Below are positions 42,062 to 52,090 of a stretch of 64,000 bases of DNA, one piece after another. The notes beneath the pieces are model-generated. The model did not search any database. It was given only the letters and a program-made list of their open reading frames with translations, and was not told where the DNA came from. Both the position numbers and the translations under genes were made by a program. The DNA is taken from NCBI GenBank assembly GCA_027924585.1, contig BSBM01001719.1:13411001-13475000 (forward strand). The letters are read 5' to 3'. Source of the DNA: Larix kaempferi (lineage: Eukaryota > Streptophyta > Pinopsida > Pinales > Pinaceae). The first letter of the stretch is position 1. Every line of letters starts with the position of its first letter.

Positions 42062-43944
42062 ATGAAACCCCCTTCCTGGGTTTTCGCTGCTCTAAGTGCC
42101 CATTCGATAGTGGATTGTGTACCCATAACTAAATCAACTTTTGCCCTCTCTTGAGCAATAGACAAATGAGATTTGCAGCCCCGCCCTTTCCCCCCAGCAC
42201 TAAAAGCCACTTCAGAAAGTCCCTTACCCCCCGAGCCATCAGCAGTGATCACCCTATTTCGGAGAGCATATCTGATACTGCGTCCAGAGCTGGGAGAGTG
42301 TTGTGTAGAAACAATGGACGGTGTGTATACACTATCCGAAACACAAGGAGCTATAGTACCAATAGCAGTTTTGCCCGGATGAATTGTCCCAAGACAATCT
42401 TCCCCCAAACCAATAGAGTCAAAAGATACAGCAGAGGATACGTGAGGAGACAAACCCGAATTGTGTGAAGTTGTGCCCCGACGGATAGTTATCAGCTCCT
42501 GTAGCTTGGAGGCAGCCCGCGTCAATGGAGTTGTGGTACCCAAATTTGCCCCTGCTGCAGCCGATACCTTGTGTCCAAGTACATCCAAACCAGTGTTTTC
42601 CATAACCGGAAGTTCCACGGATCCCTGCTGCCCACACAGTGCGTCGGGTACCACCGGAGAATGTTCTACCTGTTTGCCAACTGGAGGTTCGAAAGTATCA
42701 TCTCCCATCGCCGATGTGCTCACCACCTTCTCATTGCATCCAGCATCTGCTGCCACCACCTTCGTTCTGCTGCCCCTATATGTTAATGGACAACAAGCAA
42801 CCAAATGTCCATAAGTGTGACATCGGTGGCACCTAAACGGTACACCCACATAGTCCAGAATTTGTACGAAAGCCCCATCCTTCGTTTGTACATTGATCTC
42901 AGCCGTTAACCCCAGTCGAAGATCGATGTTGACCAAGATCTTTGCCACTGTATAAATACCTGTTTCAATATGGGAGTAATCCGCGCATACATAGTCTCCA
43001 AGGTAGTTCCCAATCGCTGCAAACCTTGTTTCATTCCAAAGGTGCATGGGAAACCCAGGAAGCTTCACCCAGATTGGTTCTTTGTCGATTTTCTCCTGTT
43101 TGGAATCGAAGAAAGGAGTCCAACGTTTCAGGATGATAGGGACGCCCAACAATGACCAATGGCGACGTAAGACTGCATCAACCTCCCCCATATTCGACAG
43201 TATGAAAGAGAACCATCCTTTCGTTAAGACTCGGACAATGGGTGCAGTAGCCACGATGTCTTTCCACTGCTCGGCTGCCCAATTCTGGAGGGTTCCTTGT
43301 CCCAGTCTCTTACCGCGGGCATGTCCAACTACAGCAATGTGTGTGAAATCCTCAGCCTCCTCAATCGATACATCCACGCCCAGCACCAGCTTATCCTTCC
43401 TCATCCGTTCCTTGACCTTTTTAGCAGTCTTTTTGTGTGATTCTACCTTCATAGTAACCCCTGCTCGAGGAGCTAGCAGGGCTGCATCAACAGGTAGAGT
43501 ATCTCCACCACCAGTAGCACCATGTCCACTGGAGGAGTAACCCAATCCTCCACAACCCTGTCCCCTTTCATCAGAATCACAGAAATCCCCAGACTTAACC
43601 AAATTCCCATCTGATAGGATGTCCAAACCGCCACCCTGGTCCATCCTCCGTCTGCCAATCCTATTCAGTGTATCCATCCCCTCCACACATGATGCTACCG
43701 AACAGGTTGGGAAGTTTGTGAAAGTCCCCAATTGTAGTTGTAGTGTCCTCCCTAATAGATCTGCCAAATCTGGCCTGTCATCCGAAGGCCCAGGAAAGAA
43801 CCCTGCCCCCCTACCTGTCAAGAGTGATCCCATTGATGTCCTCGACCCAGAGGTTGCAGTATTGTTTGTTCCATGGTCGAAAATCCCTCTGGCACAATCT
43901 CCATCCGATGTGTAGTCCACCTCCTGCACATAATTGCTCGCCAT
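42058..43944 (-). CDS. LINE-1 ORF1 (DUF4283 and CCHC zinc knuckle protein), 628 aa
   Basis: Intact frame of 628 codons. Residues 1-165 are a low-complexity Gly/Ser/Asp-rich N-terminus. Residues 170-185 are basic (KKTAKKVKERMRKDK). Residues about 195-345 form the DUF4283 region (VVRVLTKGWFSFI variants, PIWVKLPGFPMHLWN, IGNYLGDYV). The zinc knuckle CHRCHTYGHLVACC is at 372-385, with CX2CX4HX4C spacing. The rest is a long variable tail. It would act as the RNA-binding partner of ORF2. The stop TGA (42060-42058) overlaps the ORF2 start. Confidence 0.93.
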   Translation of the reverse strand: MASNYVQEVDYTSDGDCARGIFDHGTNNTATSGSRTSMGSLLTGRGAGFFPGPSDDRPDLADLLGRTLQLQLGTFTNFPTCSVASCVEGMDTLNRIGRRRMDQGGGLDILSDGNLVKSGDFCDSDERGQGCGGLGYSSSGHGATGGGDTLPVDAALLAPRAGVTMKVESHKKTAKKVKERMRKDKLVLGVDVSIEEAEDFTHIAVVGHARGKRLGQGTLQNWAAEQWKDIVATAPIVRVLTKGWFSFILSNMGEVDAVLRRHWSLLGVPIILKRWTPFFDSKQEKIDKEPIWVKLPGFPMHLWNETRFAAIGNYLGDYVCADYSHIETGIYTVAKILVNIDLRLGLTAEINVQTKDGAFVQILDYVGVPFRCHRCHTYGHLVACCPLTYRGSRTKVVAADAGCNEKVVSTSAMGDDTFEPPVGKQVEHSPVVPDALCGQQGSVELPVMENTGLDVLGHKVSAAAGANLGTTTPLTRAASKLQELITIRRGTTSHNSGLSPHVSSAVSFDSIGLGEDCLGTIHPGKTAIGTIAPCVSDSVYTPSIVSTQHSPSSGRSIRYALRNRVITADGSGGKGLSEVAFSAGGKGRGCKSHLSIAQERAKVDLVMGTQSTIEWALRAAKTQEGGFI

Positions 43945-44934
43945 AATTCCCCAGATCCGCAGGGCTGAAAACCCCAGATCCCAATCCCCAATCCTCCTTA
44001 CAAAATGTCCACTATCTACACCACCCAGTCCACCAGAAATCCCAATCTACTCCAAAAAGCCACAGTCACAGCAAGGGCATCTGCTATCCCCGTCTATATT
44101 CCACCCAGCTCCAAGGTTCAGTCAAAGATCTGCATTGCCCCAAGACCATTGTAATCCATAACTCCCTAATCAACCGACGCTACCCACATAGCCTGAAAGC
44201 TCTGCGTTCTTGTAATAGCAATGCTCATCTACCGTAATCTTGGATTTTTCCCAATTTATCAAGGGTCTGGGCGAATAAGAAGGAGATCATCTGCATATTC
44301 ACTGCAGCATCCTCCTCCACTGTGGATAAAAGTTTGTAAGCAGGTCATCCAGCGCCAGTTTCCTCCAAACTGTTCTGCAACGTACCTTCATTGCACAATC
44401 TTGGAGTTCAAATCGAGTCCCTTCCTCGAGAACAAAACCAAGATCCTAGCACAGAAAAAAGACCCTCAAAGAAGAAACCACTCGTTAGCACAACACCCAC
44501 GCAGTGGAGAGCTGGTCACCATCAGAGGGCTCGTCTTCAGTATCAGCTTATATCCATGTCAAATCTCAGAACAGTCTGCACAGCACTGCTCTTCTTGATC
44601 AACACTCCAAGAATCTATGAAATCTACTCCAGCGCACAGAAGTCCTCGACCGGTCCTAGAAATGCTCCTGGGGGAAGCACAAATCAACCCTGCACACCAC
44701 TATACGGCCAAGCTCGATTCTGGTACAAATCTTGGAGCGATCATCCAAATATTTTCAGTACAAAATCTTGATGAAAGGCTTGGGAACCTTGATGTGAAGC
44801 TTGAGTTCCTTGATGTTAAGCTCCAGAGGGAAGCACTGAAACTCAGAAAAACTCTGCACACCACTACACAGCCGAGCTCGGCTCTGGTTCAATTCTTGGA
44901 GCGAAATTTTTTCCCCTGTAAATTTTCCTTCCGA
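43945..44934 (-). promoter_or_regulatory. LINE-1 5' UTR with two repeated promoter-like units
   Basis: About 990 bp without a supported ORF on the minus strand. A segment (plus-strand CTGCACACCACTA ... ATTCTTGGAGCGA or CAAATCTTGGAGCGA) occurs at 44690-44743 and at 44854-44914, offset by 164 bp. LINE 5' UTRs often carry internal promoters, sometimes as tandem monomers, so this may be one. That role is inference. Confidence 0.6.
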
Positions 44935-44951
44935 GTGAAGTTTTAGGCATT

Positions 44952-45632
44952 ATAATACACACTTTGCTTTTTTCATAACCATATCACACACATCACTACC
45001 TTTCGAGTAAGAAACAGCCTCGAAAAAGAACACCTAATAAAATCAATTAGTAACTTTCTTTTTTAGGTTTAACACTACATCAACTAGCTTAGGCTAGGAT
45101 TTCGGGGTGGATCACTTTAAACTGCCCATAATTGTTTTATTTCTCAACAATCGTAGTGAGACTATCTTTTAGGCAAACCCACTCATATCAAAGTATCCTG
45201 GGAATGCTCCACTCAAACCGGAGTTAAGCACAAGGTCGTGTAAGATTGGAACTGTTGGGGATACCCCCTCACTTTCCTTACGAGCATAAACTAGAGCTGA
45301 TTCGCATACCGAGGTCCACTAGTACTTTAAGTACTCTTGGATTTCGGGATTTGCTACCCTGCCCATGCGTCTTGTCTAAACTGATGACTGTCCCCCCAGG
45401 TATTTTCATATTTGTGGTATCCTTAGTATCTTAACCTTAGGGATCTTCACAAGTATAGTGGAAGGCTATTTCCATTGCACCTAGGATAAGCATGACAGGT
45501 AACCCTTTACGGTAATCCCGGGAGGGCGGTTTGGTGATTCAAATGCTTGTACCCAAAGGACCTACACTGGACGTCGTGTAATTGTCCTTCGGTATTCTAT
45601 TGGTTTGTTCTGGGCCCTCATCATCCCAGGCT
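44952..45632 (+). other. Tat element leader, second part
   Basis: This continues the leader after LINE-1. A pyrimidine-rich stretch ending in AG (TAACTTTCTTTTTTAG, about 45051-45066) would serve as a 3' splice acceptor, and Ogre elements are known to splice, but no intron can be proved here. No coding domain is recognised. It ends where gypsy-2 begins. Confidence 0.55.
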
Positions 45633-45664
45633 GGCGGGATGGGAGGTCGTTCAGAACCCATATT

Positions 45665-46351
45665 TTAGAAGGGAACAAAAGTGGGTTTGGAGCATTGTTG
45701 GGCTGCAATCTTGTCTTCTGCCAACTTAGCCAACCCAAGGGATTCCATCATTGTGTTGGGATAGAACATTTTGACCTCTAAGCAGATTTCATCCTTAATA
45801 CGACTGATAAAACAACTCCTGTAGAATTCATCAGACAATCCTTCTGTTTGATTGGCTAGTTTCTCAAATTTTGTCTGATACTCTCTCACAATGCCAAATT
45901 GGCGAAGTTTAGTGAGTGCTCCTGTGAAGTCATCAAAAGCACTAGGACCAAATTGTTGCAATATGAGTTGGCAAAAATCTATCCATTTTGTCTCGTCATG
46001 AGCCTTGATGTACCAACGGTACCATTGAAGAGCTTCTTGTTCGAAATGAAAGGATGCAAGTGGAACTTTGTTGACATCAAAAGTATTATGCAGACTGAAT
46101 TACTGTTCTGCACGATAGATCCATCCAGTCAGAGCAATACCATTGAAGGGAGGAAAATCAAGCTTCGGACCATGGAAATTGTTGAAAGAAGAGAACCCAT
46201 TGTCTGATGAAGACTCAGACTGTCGTTTGTTGTTCATGGATGAATGCTCAAGATGGAGGCCGAGAAATTTTTCAGCCAGATCCTGGAGTTTCGTTTGGAT
46301 GGATGCAAGTGCTTCCTCCATGGAGTTTGCTCCTGTGCGGGTGACAACCAT
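45665..46351 (-). pseudogene. gypsy-2 gag, partial and broken
   Basis: The N-terminal frame 46351-46100 (MVVTRTGANSMEEALASIQT to WIYRAEQ) ends at a TAA where gypsy-1 has YFS. After decay the capsid part continues at 45961-45665 (FGPSAFDDFTGALTKL, EYQTKFEKLANQTEG, DKIAAQQCSKPTFVPF). Because the N-terminal part is in one frame here, it shows what the gypsy-1 gag looked like before its frameshift. Confidence 0.85.
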
Positions 46352-46801
46352 AACCAGGAGTTTTTTTTTTTTTGAGTGGGTAGAAAAACAAAAATAGAAA
46401 TTGTTTCAGTAAAGGAAAATCTGGATTTGGGAAAAAATTGGATGGGTAATTTGGGTTTGACTCGGTTTTGGACACCGTCGAATGGACAAGGAAGCAGAAA
46501 AAGAGGATTTCAGAAGCAGGGTGAAAGAATGAGAAAATTTGGCAAAGACAGACAATGAAGCAGAAATAAGAAAGGAGCTCTATGGTAAAATTTGAAGGCA
46601 ATTAGGTGAAAGTCGAAGAAGTTATGCGAAACCCTAAAAATAGACAAATGTGGGATTTCTGGCTTTGGGAAGTGGATTTTGGGATAGGGTCCTTAGGATT
46701 GAAATATGCAGAATGGAATTACAGGGGTGTTAGGGAATTTTAAAGGGAAACAGAATGAAAACCAGGGAGATATGGAAAAAAAACAGGATTTTTTTTCAAG
46801 A

Positions 46802-46981
46802 ATGGATCTGCAACGACGCGGAAAGGATCGAAAACAGATAGATCTGCAACGACGTGGAAGTGATCGGGAACAGATGGATCTGCAATGGCGTGGAAGTGAT
46901 CGACAACAGATAGATCTGCAACAGCGTGGAAGTGATCGGCAATAGGTGGATATACAACTGCGTGAAAGTGATCGGCAACAG
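46802..46981 (-). repeat. 36-bp tandem array, five units, in the gypsy-2 leader
   Basis: Units ATGGATCTGCAACGACGCGG plus 16 bp (plus-strand view) start at 46802, 46838, 46874, 46910 and 46946. Twelve codons per unit give a repetitive plus-strand peptide (MDLQRRGSDRxQ), antisense to the element and probably without meaning. The gypsy-1 leader has only degenerate traces. Confidence 0.9.
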
Positions 46982-47427
46982 TTCTGGACAGAGGAAATCT
47001 ATGATTTTTCAGCTGAAAATAGATATGGACCCCAGGGATGCTCAGCTTCCTAATGGTTCAGGGGATTCACTCAGCCACCAATGTTGTCTGACGGATCATG
47101 TATTGGGGAAGTACCCCTCACTCCACAGCTCAGGTTAAACTGATAACCGCTTTTCCACAAACGACAGCTCTTAATTTACCTCACGGGTGGGAACTAGTCA
47201 ATCTGGTAGGGGTCATTTCCCTTTTTGCTGGAAGGTCCTCTCAATGGGAAAACTACTTTGGGGTTCCTGTGGTACTCCTCACAACTATTTTTAGGGATGA
47301 TTCCCAAGTACTTTCCACAGTTAAGCATATAGGTATTATTCCCATATCCGAACCTGCAATAGATGCGAAAAAAAAAAAATTGCAGCAATTTCACCCAACG
47401 AGGCCAAGAAAGTGATCCGATACTAGA

Positions 47428-47641
47428 TGTGAAGAACCTGCAATAATTAATTAATGAAAATACACAAGATAGCAGAAATAACAGAACTCGGAATCGCTTT
47501 ATTGATCTCAGGCCACTTCGAGGGGGCAAGCTCAATACAAATAACTTCACGGTGCCTTCATTGGGATTACTTACAAAGCATATGCATCCAACAACAATAT
47601 ACTAACATAGTAAAGAGAAGGGTTGACACGGGTTCCTAACA
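47428..47641 (-). repeat. gypsy-2 5' LTR, internally shortened (214 bp)
   Basis: It has the same ends as the 386-bp gypsy-1 LTRs (TGTGAAGAACCTGC ... GGTTCCTAACA) but lacks about 170 bp from the middle, including one copy of the duplicated TACGGGACGACTTAC segment. A decayed primer site (GATCCGATACTA on plus) adjoins it at 47415-47426. Confidence 0.88.
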
Positions 47642-50600
47642 ATATCGTTGGTTGATCAGTCTTACCCACCCAGTGAGAGTCTGGGAGTAGGCATGTATTC
47701 TTCATTGATGGGCACATTCGATTTACCTACTCCTATTAATTTTATTGGTTCTACGAGTACCAGTGATTGCTCATCTTCGTAGATTTCCATGGTTAGTCAA
47801 ATAGCTGATCCATAGGTTCTCCCTACTCAGTAAGAACCAGTAGTGCCCCTATCTGTTGCAGAAGTGACTTATAAAGCATCGCAGAATGCTGCAACAGAGC
47901 ACATCTCGACTCTGTGTGTCTCCACGGAATCATATATGGACTATGCTCCTGCATGGTATGTTAATTCTACCCACTCTTTCTACTATCTGGATATTATTTT
48001 TCCCTCTGACGAGGCCATTTTGGAAGCTATGGTAGGCCTGGACCACCCATGGGAACATATGCACCACGGGTCCTATTTTCTTCCTGATCTGGATAGGATT
48101 GAGAGAGGAGAGTTTTCAATGAGACTTGGGGTTGATGTTGATTTGTCCACTACCCCTTCTATACAAAATATTTATGCTAAGGGGAACATGAAAAACATAT
48201 AGAGAACCATTATGATCGACATATCCATCAAACCTGGCATTGCAGAAAACCTTTTCATTGGAGCAGATTGTTCTCCCGAAGAGATCATTCTGTACACCAA
48301 TCTGTTTAAGGAATTCCGCGACGTGTTTTCCTGGTCTTACGAGGAGATGCCAGGCATCGAACCTGCCATTGTGGAGAATTTCATCACAACTTATCCAAAT
48401 TCTAAGCCTATGAGACAGAAGCTCTGTCCGGTTAATCCTAGGAAAGAAGCTACCATCAAGGCGGAAGTTGAGAAACTGCTTAGAGTCAGATTCATCTATC
48501 TGATTGCCATGACAGAATGGGTTTCCAACCCTGTTTCGGTCGATAAGAAGCAATGAACTATTTGAGTCTGCACAGACTTCCAGGATTTAAATAAAGCTTG
48601 TCCAAAAGACAACTACCCCACACCGTTCATAGACCAGATTATTGATGCGTGTACGGGCCATGAAATGTTTTCTTTCATGGATGGTTTTTCATGATATAAC
48701 CAGATTCGGATAAAACTTGAAGACCAACACAAGACAACTTTTATTTTTCCTTGGGGAACCTTTGCTTACCGGAAGATTCCTTTCGGCCTAAAGAACGTTG
48801 GGGCTACATTCCAACGTGCAATGAAGTTCTCTTTTCACGATATCAAACATATATTCGAGCCTTATCTTGATGGTCTCCCAGCACGATCTCGTAAGAGACG
48901 GGATCATCCTGATCACTTAAGACTCATGTTTGAACGATGCAGATACTATAATATTCGGTTGAATCCCAATAAGTGTGTGTGTTGTTTCGAGTTCGGGCGT
49001 TTACTAGGTTTTATTGTATCCAGTCATGGCATCATGGTCGATCCACTCAAAGTTGAGGCCATTATAAATCTGCCTCCTCCTCGAACCCTACGACAACTTC
49101 AGAGTCTGCAGGGTATGTCCAACTTCTTACGACGTTTTATCATTAACTATGCCAAAATCACAAAAGGTTTCATGAGACTGCTCAAACAAGACACCTATTT
49201 TATTTGGGATGACGTTTCTCAAACTTCATTTGAGGCCTTGAAAAAGGAATTATTATCAACCCCCTTGTTGAGCCCGCCAGGCTATACCAAGGATTTCCTA
49301 TTATGCCTGGTTGCATCTGTATACACAATCGACATAGTACTTTTTCAGGAGGATGACAAGCTCCAAGAGCATGTCATTTACTATTTGTCGCGGGCATTAA
49401 TAGCTCCTGAGATTAAGTATTCTTACGTGGATAGGTTGGCATTAGCTGCCGTCCACGCCGTTCAGAGGCTGCATCACTACATTTTGTTGTGAACCACCAC
49501 AATGATCGCAGAGGTCAATCTGTTTCAATATGTTCTTACTAGATGTATCATCGGTGGTAAATTTAATAAGTGGATTGTCATCTTGCAAGAATTTGACCTA
49601 GTTTTTCCGTCAGCTAAGTCAAAGAATTCACTGGTTTTCGCCGAACTTATCTCTGAATTTTCGAGTGATGTAGTACACCATGAGGAAGAGTCATCATTCC
49701 CGGATGAACACATCTTCCCTATTGCATCCTCTAACCCGTGGTACAGAGATATTTTATTATATCTTTAGACTTTGAGGTGTCCGCCTACTTTCTATAGGGA
49801 CGAACGACAGAAACTGAAGAATCATGCAAAGAATTATCTCATCATTGCTGATAGTTTATACAGACGTGGGATAGATTCCATTCTTCGTCATTGTTTGACT
49901 TTAGAGGAAGCTGAAAAAATATTGAATGATGTTCACAGTGGAGCCTGTGGGGGTCACCTTTCTGGGTTGGCAATAGCTCAGAAGATACTGCGTGCTAGTT
50001 ATTTTTGGCCCAAGATCTTCAAAGATTGTGTGGAAGCTGTGAAACACTGTCAGCCATGTTAGTTTTTCACCAAAAAGATGAGATCATACCCAGCTCCTCT
50101 CCACCCTATGATTATAGCAAACCCCTTCACTAAGTGGGGGATTGATTTCATGAATTGCAACCCAGCTTCTGCTAGAGGTCATCATCACATCATTGTTTCC
50201 ATCGATTAATTCACAAAGTGGGCTGAGGCAATGCCTACTTTCAAAGTAGATGAAGAAATGGCTGCTTACTTCGTTTTTAACCAAATCATTGCTAGGTTTG
50301 GTGTAACCAAAGATATCGTGACAGACCATGGTCAACACTTTCAGAACAACATGATGACTAATCTATACACTATGCTAGGTTTTCTGCAGGAACATTCGTC
50401 TTCATTTTATCCACAGGCGAATGGTCAGGTCGAAGTGGTTAATAAAACTTTGAAGACCATTCTTCATAGGACCATCAATGCCAGTCGATCCAATTGGCAC
50501 ATCATGTTGTATCCATCTCTCTGGGCATACCAGGATAATGTTAAGACTGCTACTGGGTTCTCTCCTTTTCAGCTTGTTCATGGGGTAGAAGCAGTTATTC

Positions 50601-50983
50601 CGGTTGAATGCAAAATTCCTTCATTGAAGTTGGCCATCCAACTACTCCTCGACACTTCAGTTTTGGAAGAACATTTTCTACACTTATAACATCTTGATGA
50701 GCAACGCCGTGATGCGCTCACAGCAAATGAAGTTCATAAGAATCGTGTTAAGATTCGGTGCTATAAGTTTATTAAACCTAGGGTTTTTCTCAAAGGAGAC
50801 CTTGTTCTACTTTATGATCAGGACAAGGAGCCCTTGGGGGCAGGCAAGTTCAAATCTATGTGGCTCGGTCCTTACATAATTTCTAAATTTCTGAAGAAGA
50901 GTGCTTATGAACTAACGGATTATGAAGGAAATAATCTATCGGAGCCTAGAAGTGGGCTATACCTGAAAAAGTATTATGCTTAG
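47642..50983 (+). pseudogene. Tat pol: RT, RNase H and integrase with nonsense codons but no frameshift
   Basis: One reading frame can be followed from 47843 to TAG 50981-50983. It opens with the protease-RT spacer (FPSDEAILEAMVGLDHPWE). RT shows FREFRDVFSWSYEEMPGI-type sequence, VCTDFQDLNKACPKDNYP, FMDGFS, PFGLKNVGATFQRAM, and YLDGL where YLDDL is expected, so one catalytic Asp is lost. RNase H has LSRALIAPEIKY. Integrase has HSGACGGHLSG, AVKHCQPC, GIDFM, VTDHGQHF and NGQVEVVNKTL. Stops are near 48200, 48554, 48563, 48692, 49490, 49766, 50060, 50207 and 50687. Each is a simple codon substitution. The start of pol is cut off by gypsy-2. Confidence 0.88.
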
Positions 50984-51054
50984 GCCTCTATGATTTTTCA
51001 TGTATTATAGTTGTACATTTTTGTAAAGTTAGATTTGCTTATGGTTATCGTCTT

Positions 51055-51526
51055 ATGGTTATCGTCACATCTTATGAGTCTATTGGTTTGTGTTTCCAGA
51101 TGTCAACTGAATACTTTATAGGATTTGTTGATGACGCTAGTCGCCACACCCATCATTTGGCTGCAGCAGCTTGGGTTATTTACTCACAAGCTGGACAACT
51201 TGTATCTTCGGGAGGGGATTGTTTGGGTCCCACAACGAATAATGTAGCTGAATACAGCGAGGTCATCGAGTTACTCTGAGATTCCCTTCAAAATGGCATT
51301 TCACATCTGGAGGTAAGACTCGACTCGCAGTTGGTTGTGTTTTAGTTAATGGGTGAATATCAAGTTAGAGATCTTGTTTTGTTGTGTCAGTTCTTACGAT
51401 TTAGGTTGCTTGAGAGACATTTCGATTATATTACTTATCAACATATTCCAAGGAACTTAAATTATTTAGCTGATTCATATGCAAATTATGTTTTATATTG
51501 GCATCTACATCACACGCAATCATAAT
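51055..51526 (+). pseudogene. Tat second RNase H (archaeal-type, aRNH) downstream of integrase
   Basis: About 70 bp after pol, in another frame, a second RNase H fold is readable: FVDDASRHTHHLAAAAW (first Asp), GPTTNNVAEYSEVIELL (Glu), LDSQLVV (Asp) and IPRNLNYLADSYAN (last Asp). Two stops interrupt it (near 51278 and 51344). It is distinct from the RNase H between RT and integrase. Some Tat-lineage elements carry such an extra archaeal-type RNase H, so the position fits the family. Its end overlaps the end of the antisense ORF. Confidence 0.8.
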
Positions 51527-52090
51527 AACCATTCACACCTAAAGATAAGACACACATGTAAATAACAATCCCATGCAAGCACTCTATGCCCACCTGCATA
51601 TAGTTCCTTGATGCTAAGTGTTGTGTTGCACTTCCCCCTATCCGGTTGAGAGTACTTAATATCACTTTCAACGGGAAACTTGCGATAGTGGCTATGGAGA
51701 TCTGACTGCCACTCTTCTCAGTACTTGGAAGACTGTACATATTGACATAATATTGCACGGAGAGGGAACCCGCACTTCGAGATGTGCCTTTTAGGTTCAC
51801 CATCTCTCCTATTCGGGAGAGACGGGTGATAAAGTATATGTCATCTATTGTGAGCTCAAGAATCTCCCCTTGGATATTGAAGACTCCCTGATTAGCATCC
51901 CAATAATGCACCATTTTCTCGAGCAATTGCGTTTTTGCCCGCATATTGACAGTTCAGTAGAATTTCAATAATCCACATCTTCTTACTGCATGAAGGGTCA
52001 ATGGATCACCCATAGCTTGTCTATCCATATCCTCATGCTCTCTTTCATGCCAAACTAGCACCATCCTGCATTTGGTAAACCATTGCATTG
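51510..52090 (-). CDS. Antisense ORF between Tat pol and 3' LTR (plant-mobile-domain-like)
   Basis: A 144-codon minus-strand frame (51944-51510) starts MRAKTQLLEKMVHYWDANQG and contains LELTIDDIYFITRLSRIGEM. Upstream it extends through one TGA (near 51955) into MGDPLTLHAVRRCGLLKFY, so the original protein began near 52090 or further. The order CGLLKF, LL..YWD, L..DDIYFLTGLSRRGE is that of extra proteins carried in antisense by Tat elements and resembles the plant mobile domain; this is from memory. Function is unknown. Sense and antisense frames converge, with about 15 bp of overlap. Confidence 0.75.

Larger units (their letters stand above)
37400..44934 (-). mobile_element. LINE-1: nearly full-length L1-type LINE with RNase H, 7.5 kb
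   Basis: It is bounded by a perfect 17-bp target duplication. On the minus strand it has a 1-kb 5' UTR (44934-43945), ORF1 (43944-42058), ORF2 (42061-37894 with one frameshift) and a 0.5-kb 3' UTR. The A tail is short (GGAAAA at the junction). The unbroken ORF1, the single frameshift in ORF2 and the perfect target duplication indicate a recent insertion, younger than the Tat element that holds it. It is not 5' truncated in any obvious way. Confidence 0.95.
45633..47641 (-). mobile_element. gypsy-2: truncated relative of gypsy-1 (5' LTR, leader, partial gag)
   Basis: On the minus strand: a shortened 5' LTR (47641-47428), leader, and gag from MVVTRTGANSMEEAL (46351) to SKPTFVPF and MGS-like sequence near 45640. 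The match to gypsy-1 is collinear and stops abruptly near 45633, inside gag, so pol and the 3' LTR are gone. The Tat gag and protease are also missing at this place, so one deletion may have removed both. Confidence 0.88.

Noticed and set aside
42151-43946. Many plus-strand frames opposite LINE-1 ORF1 and ORF2
   Set aside because: GC-rich coding on the minus strand leaves long antisense frames; none has a domain.
45185-45245. 5S rRNA-like motif (CCGGAGTTAAGCAC)
   Set aside because: Only about 12 bases resemble the 5S internal control region. The surrounding sequence does not fold or align as 5S rRNA, and the place is the leader of the Tat element.
44952-45632. An intron or extra ORF of the Tat element
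   Set aside because: A plausible acceptor site exists, but no donor or flanking coding sequence could be matched because gag and protease are missing.
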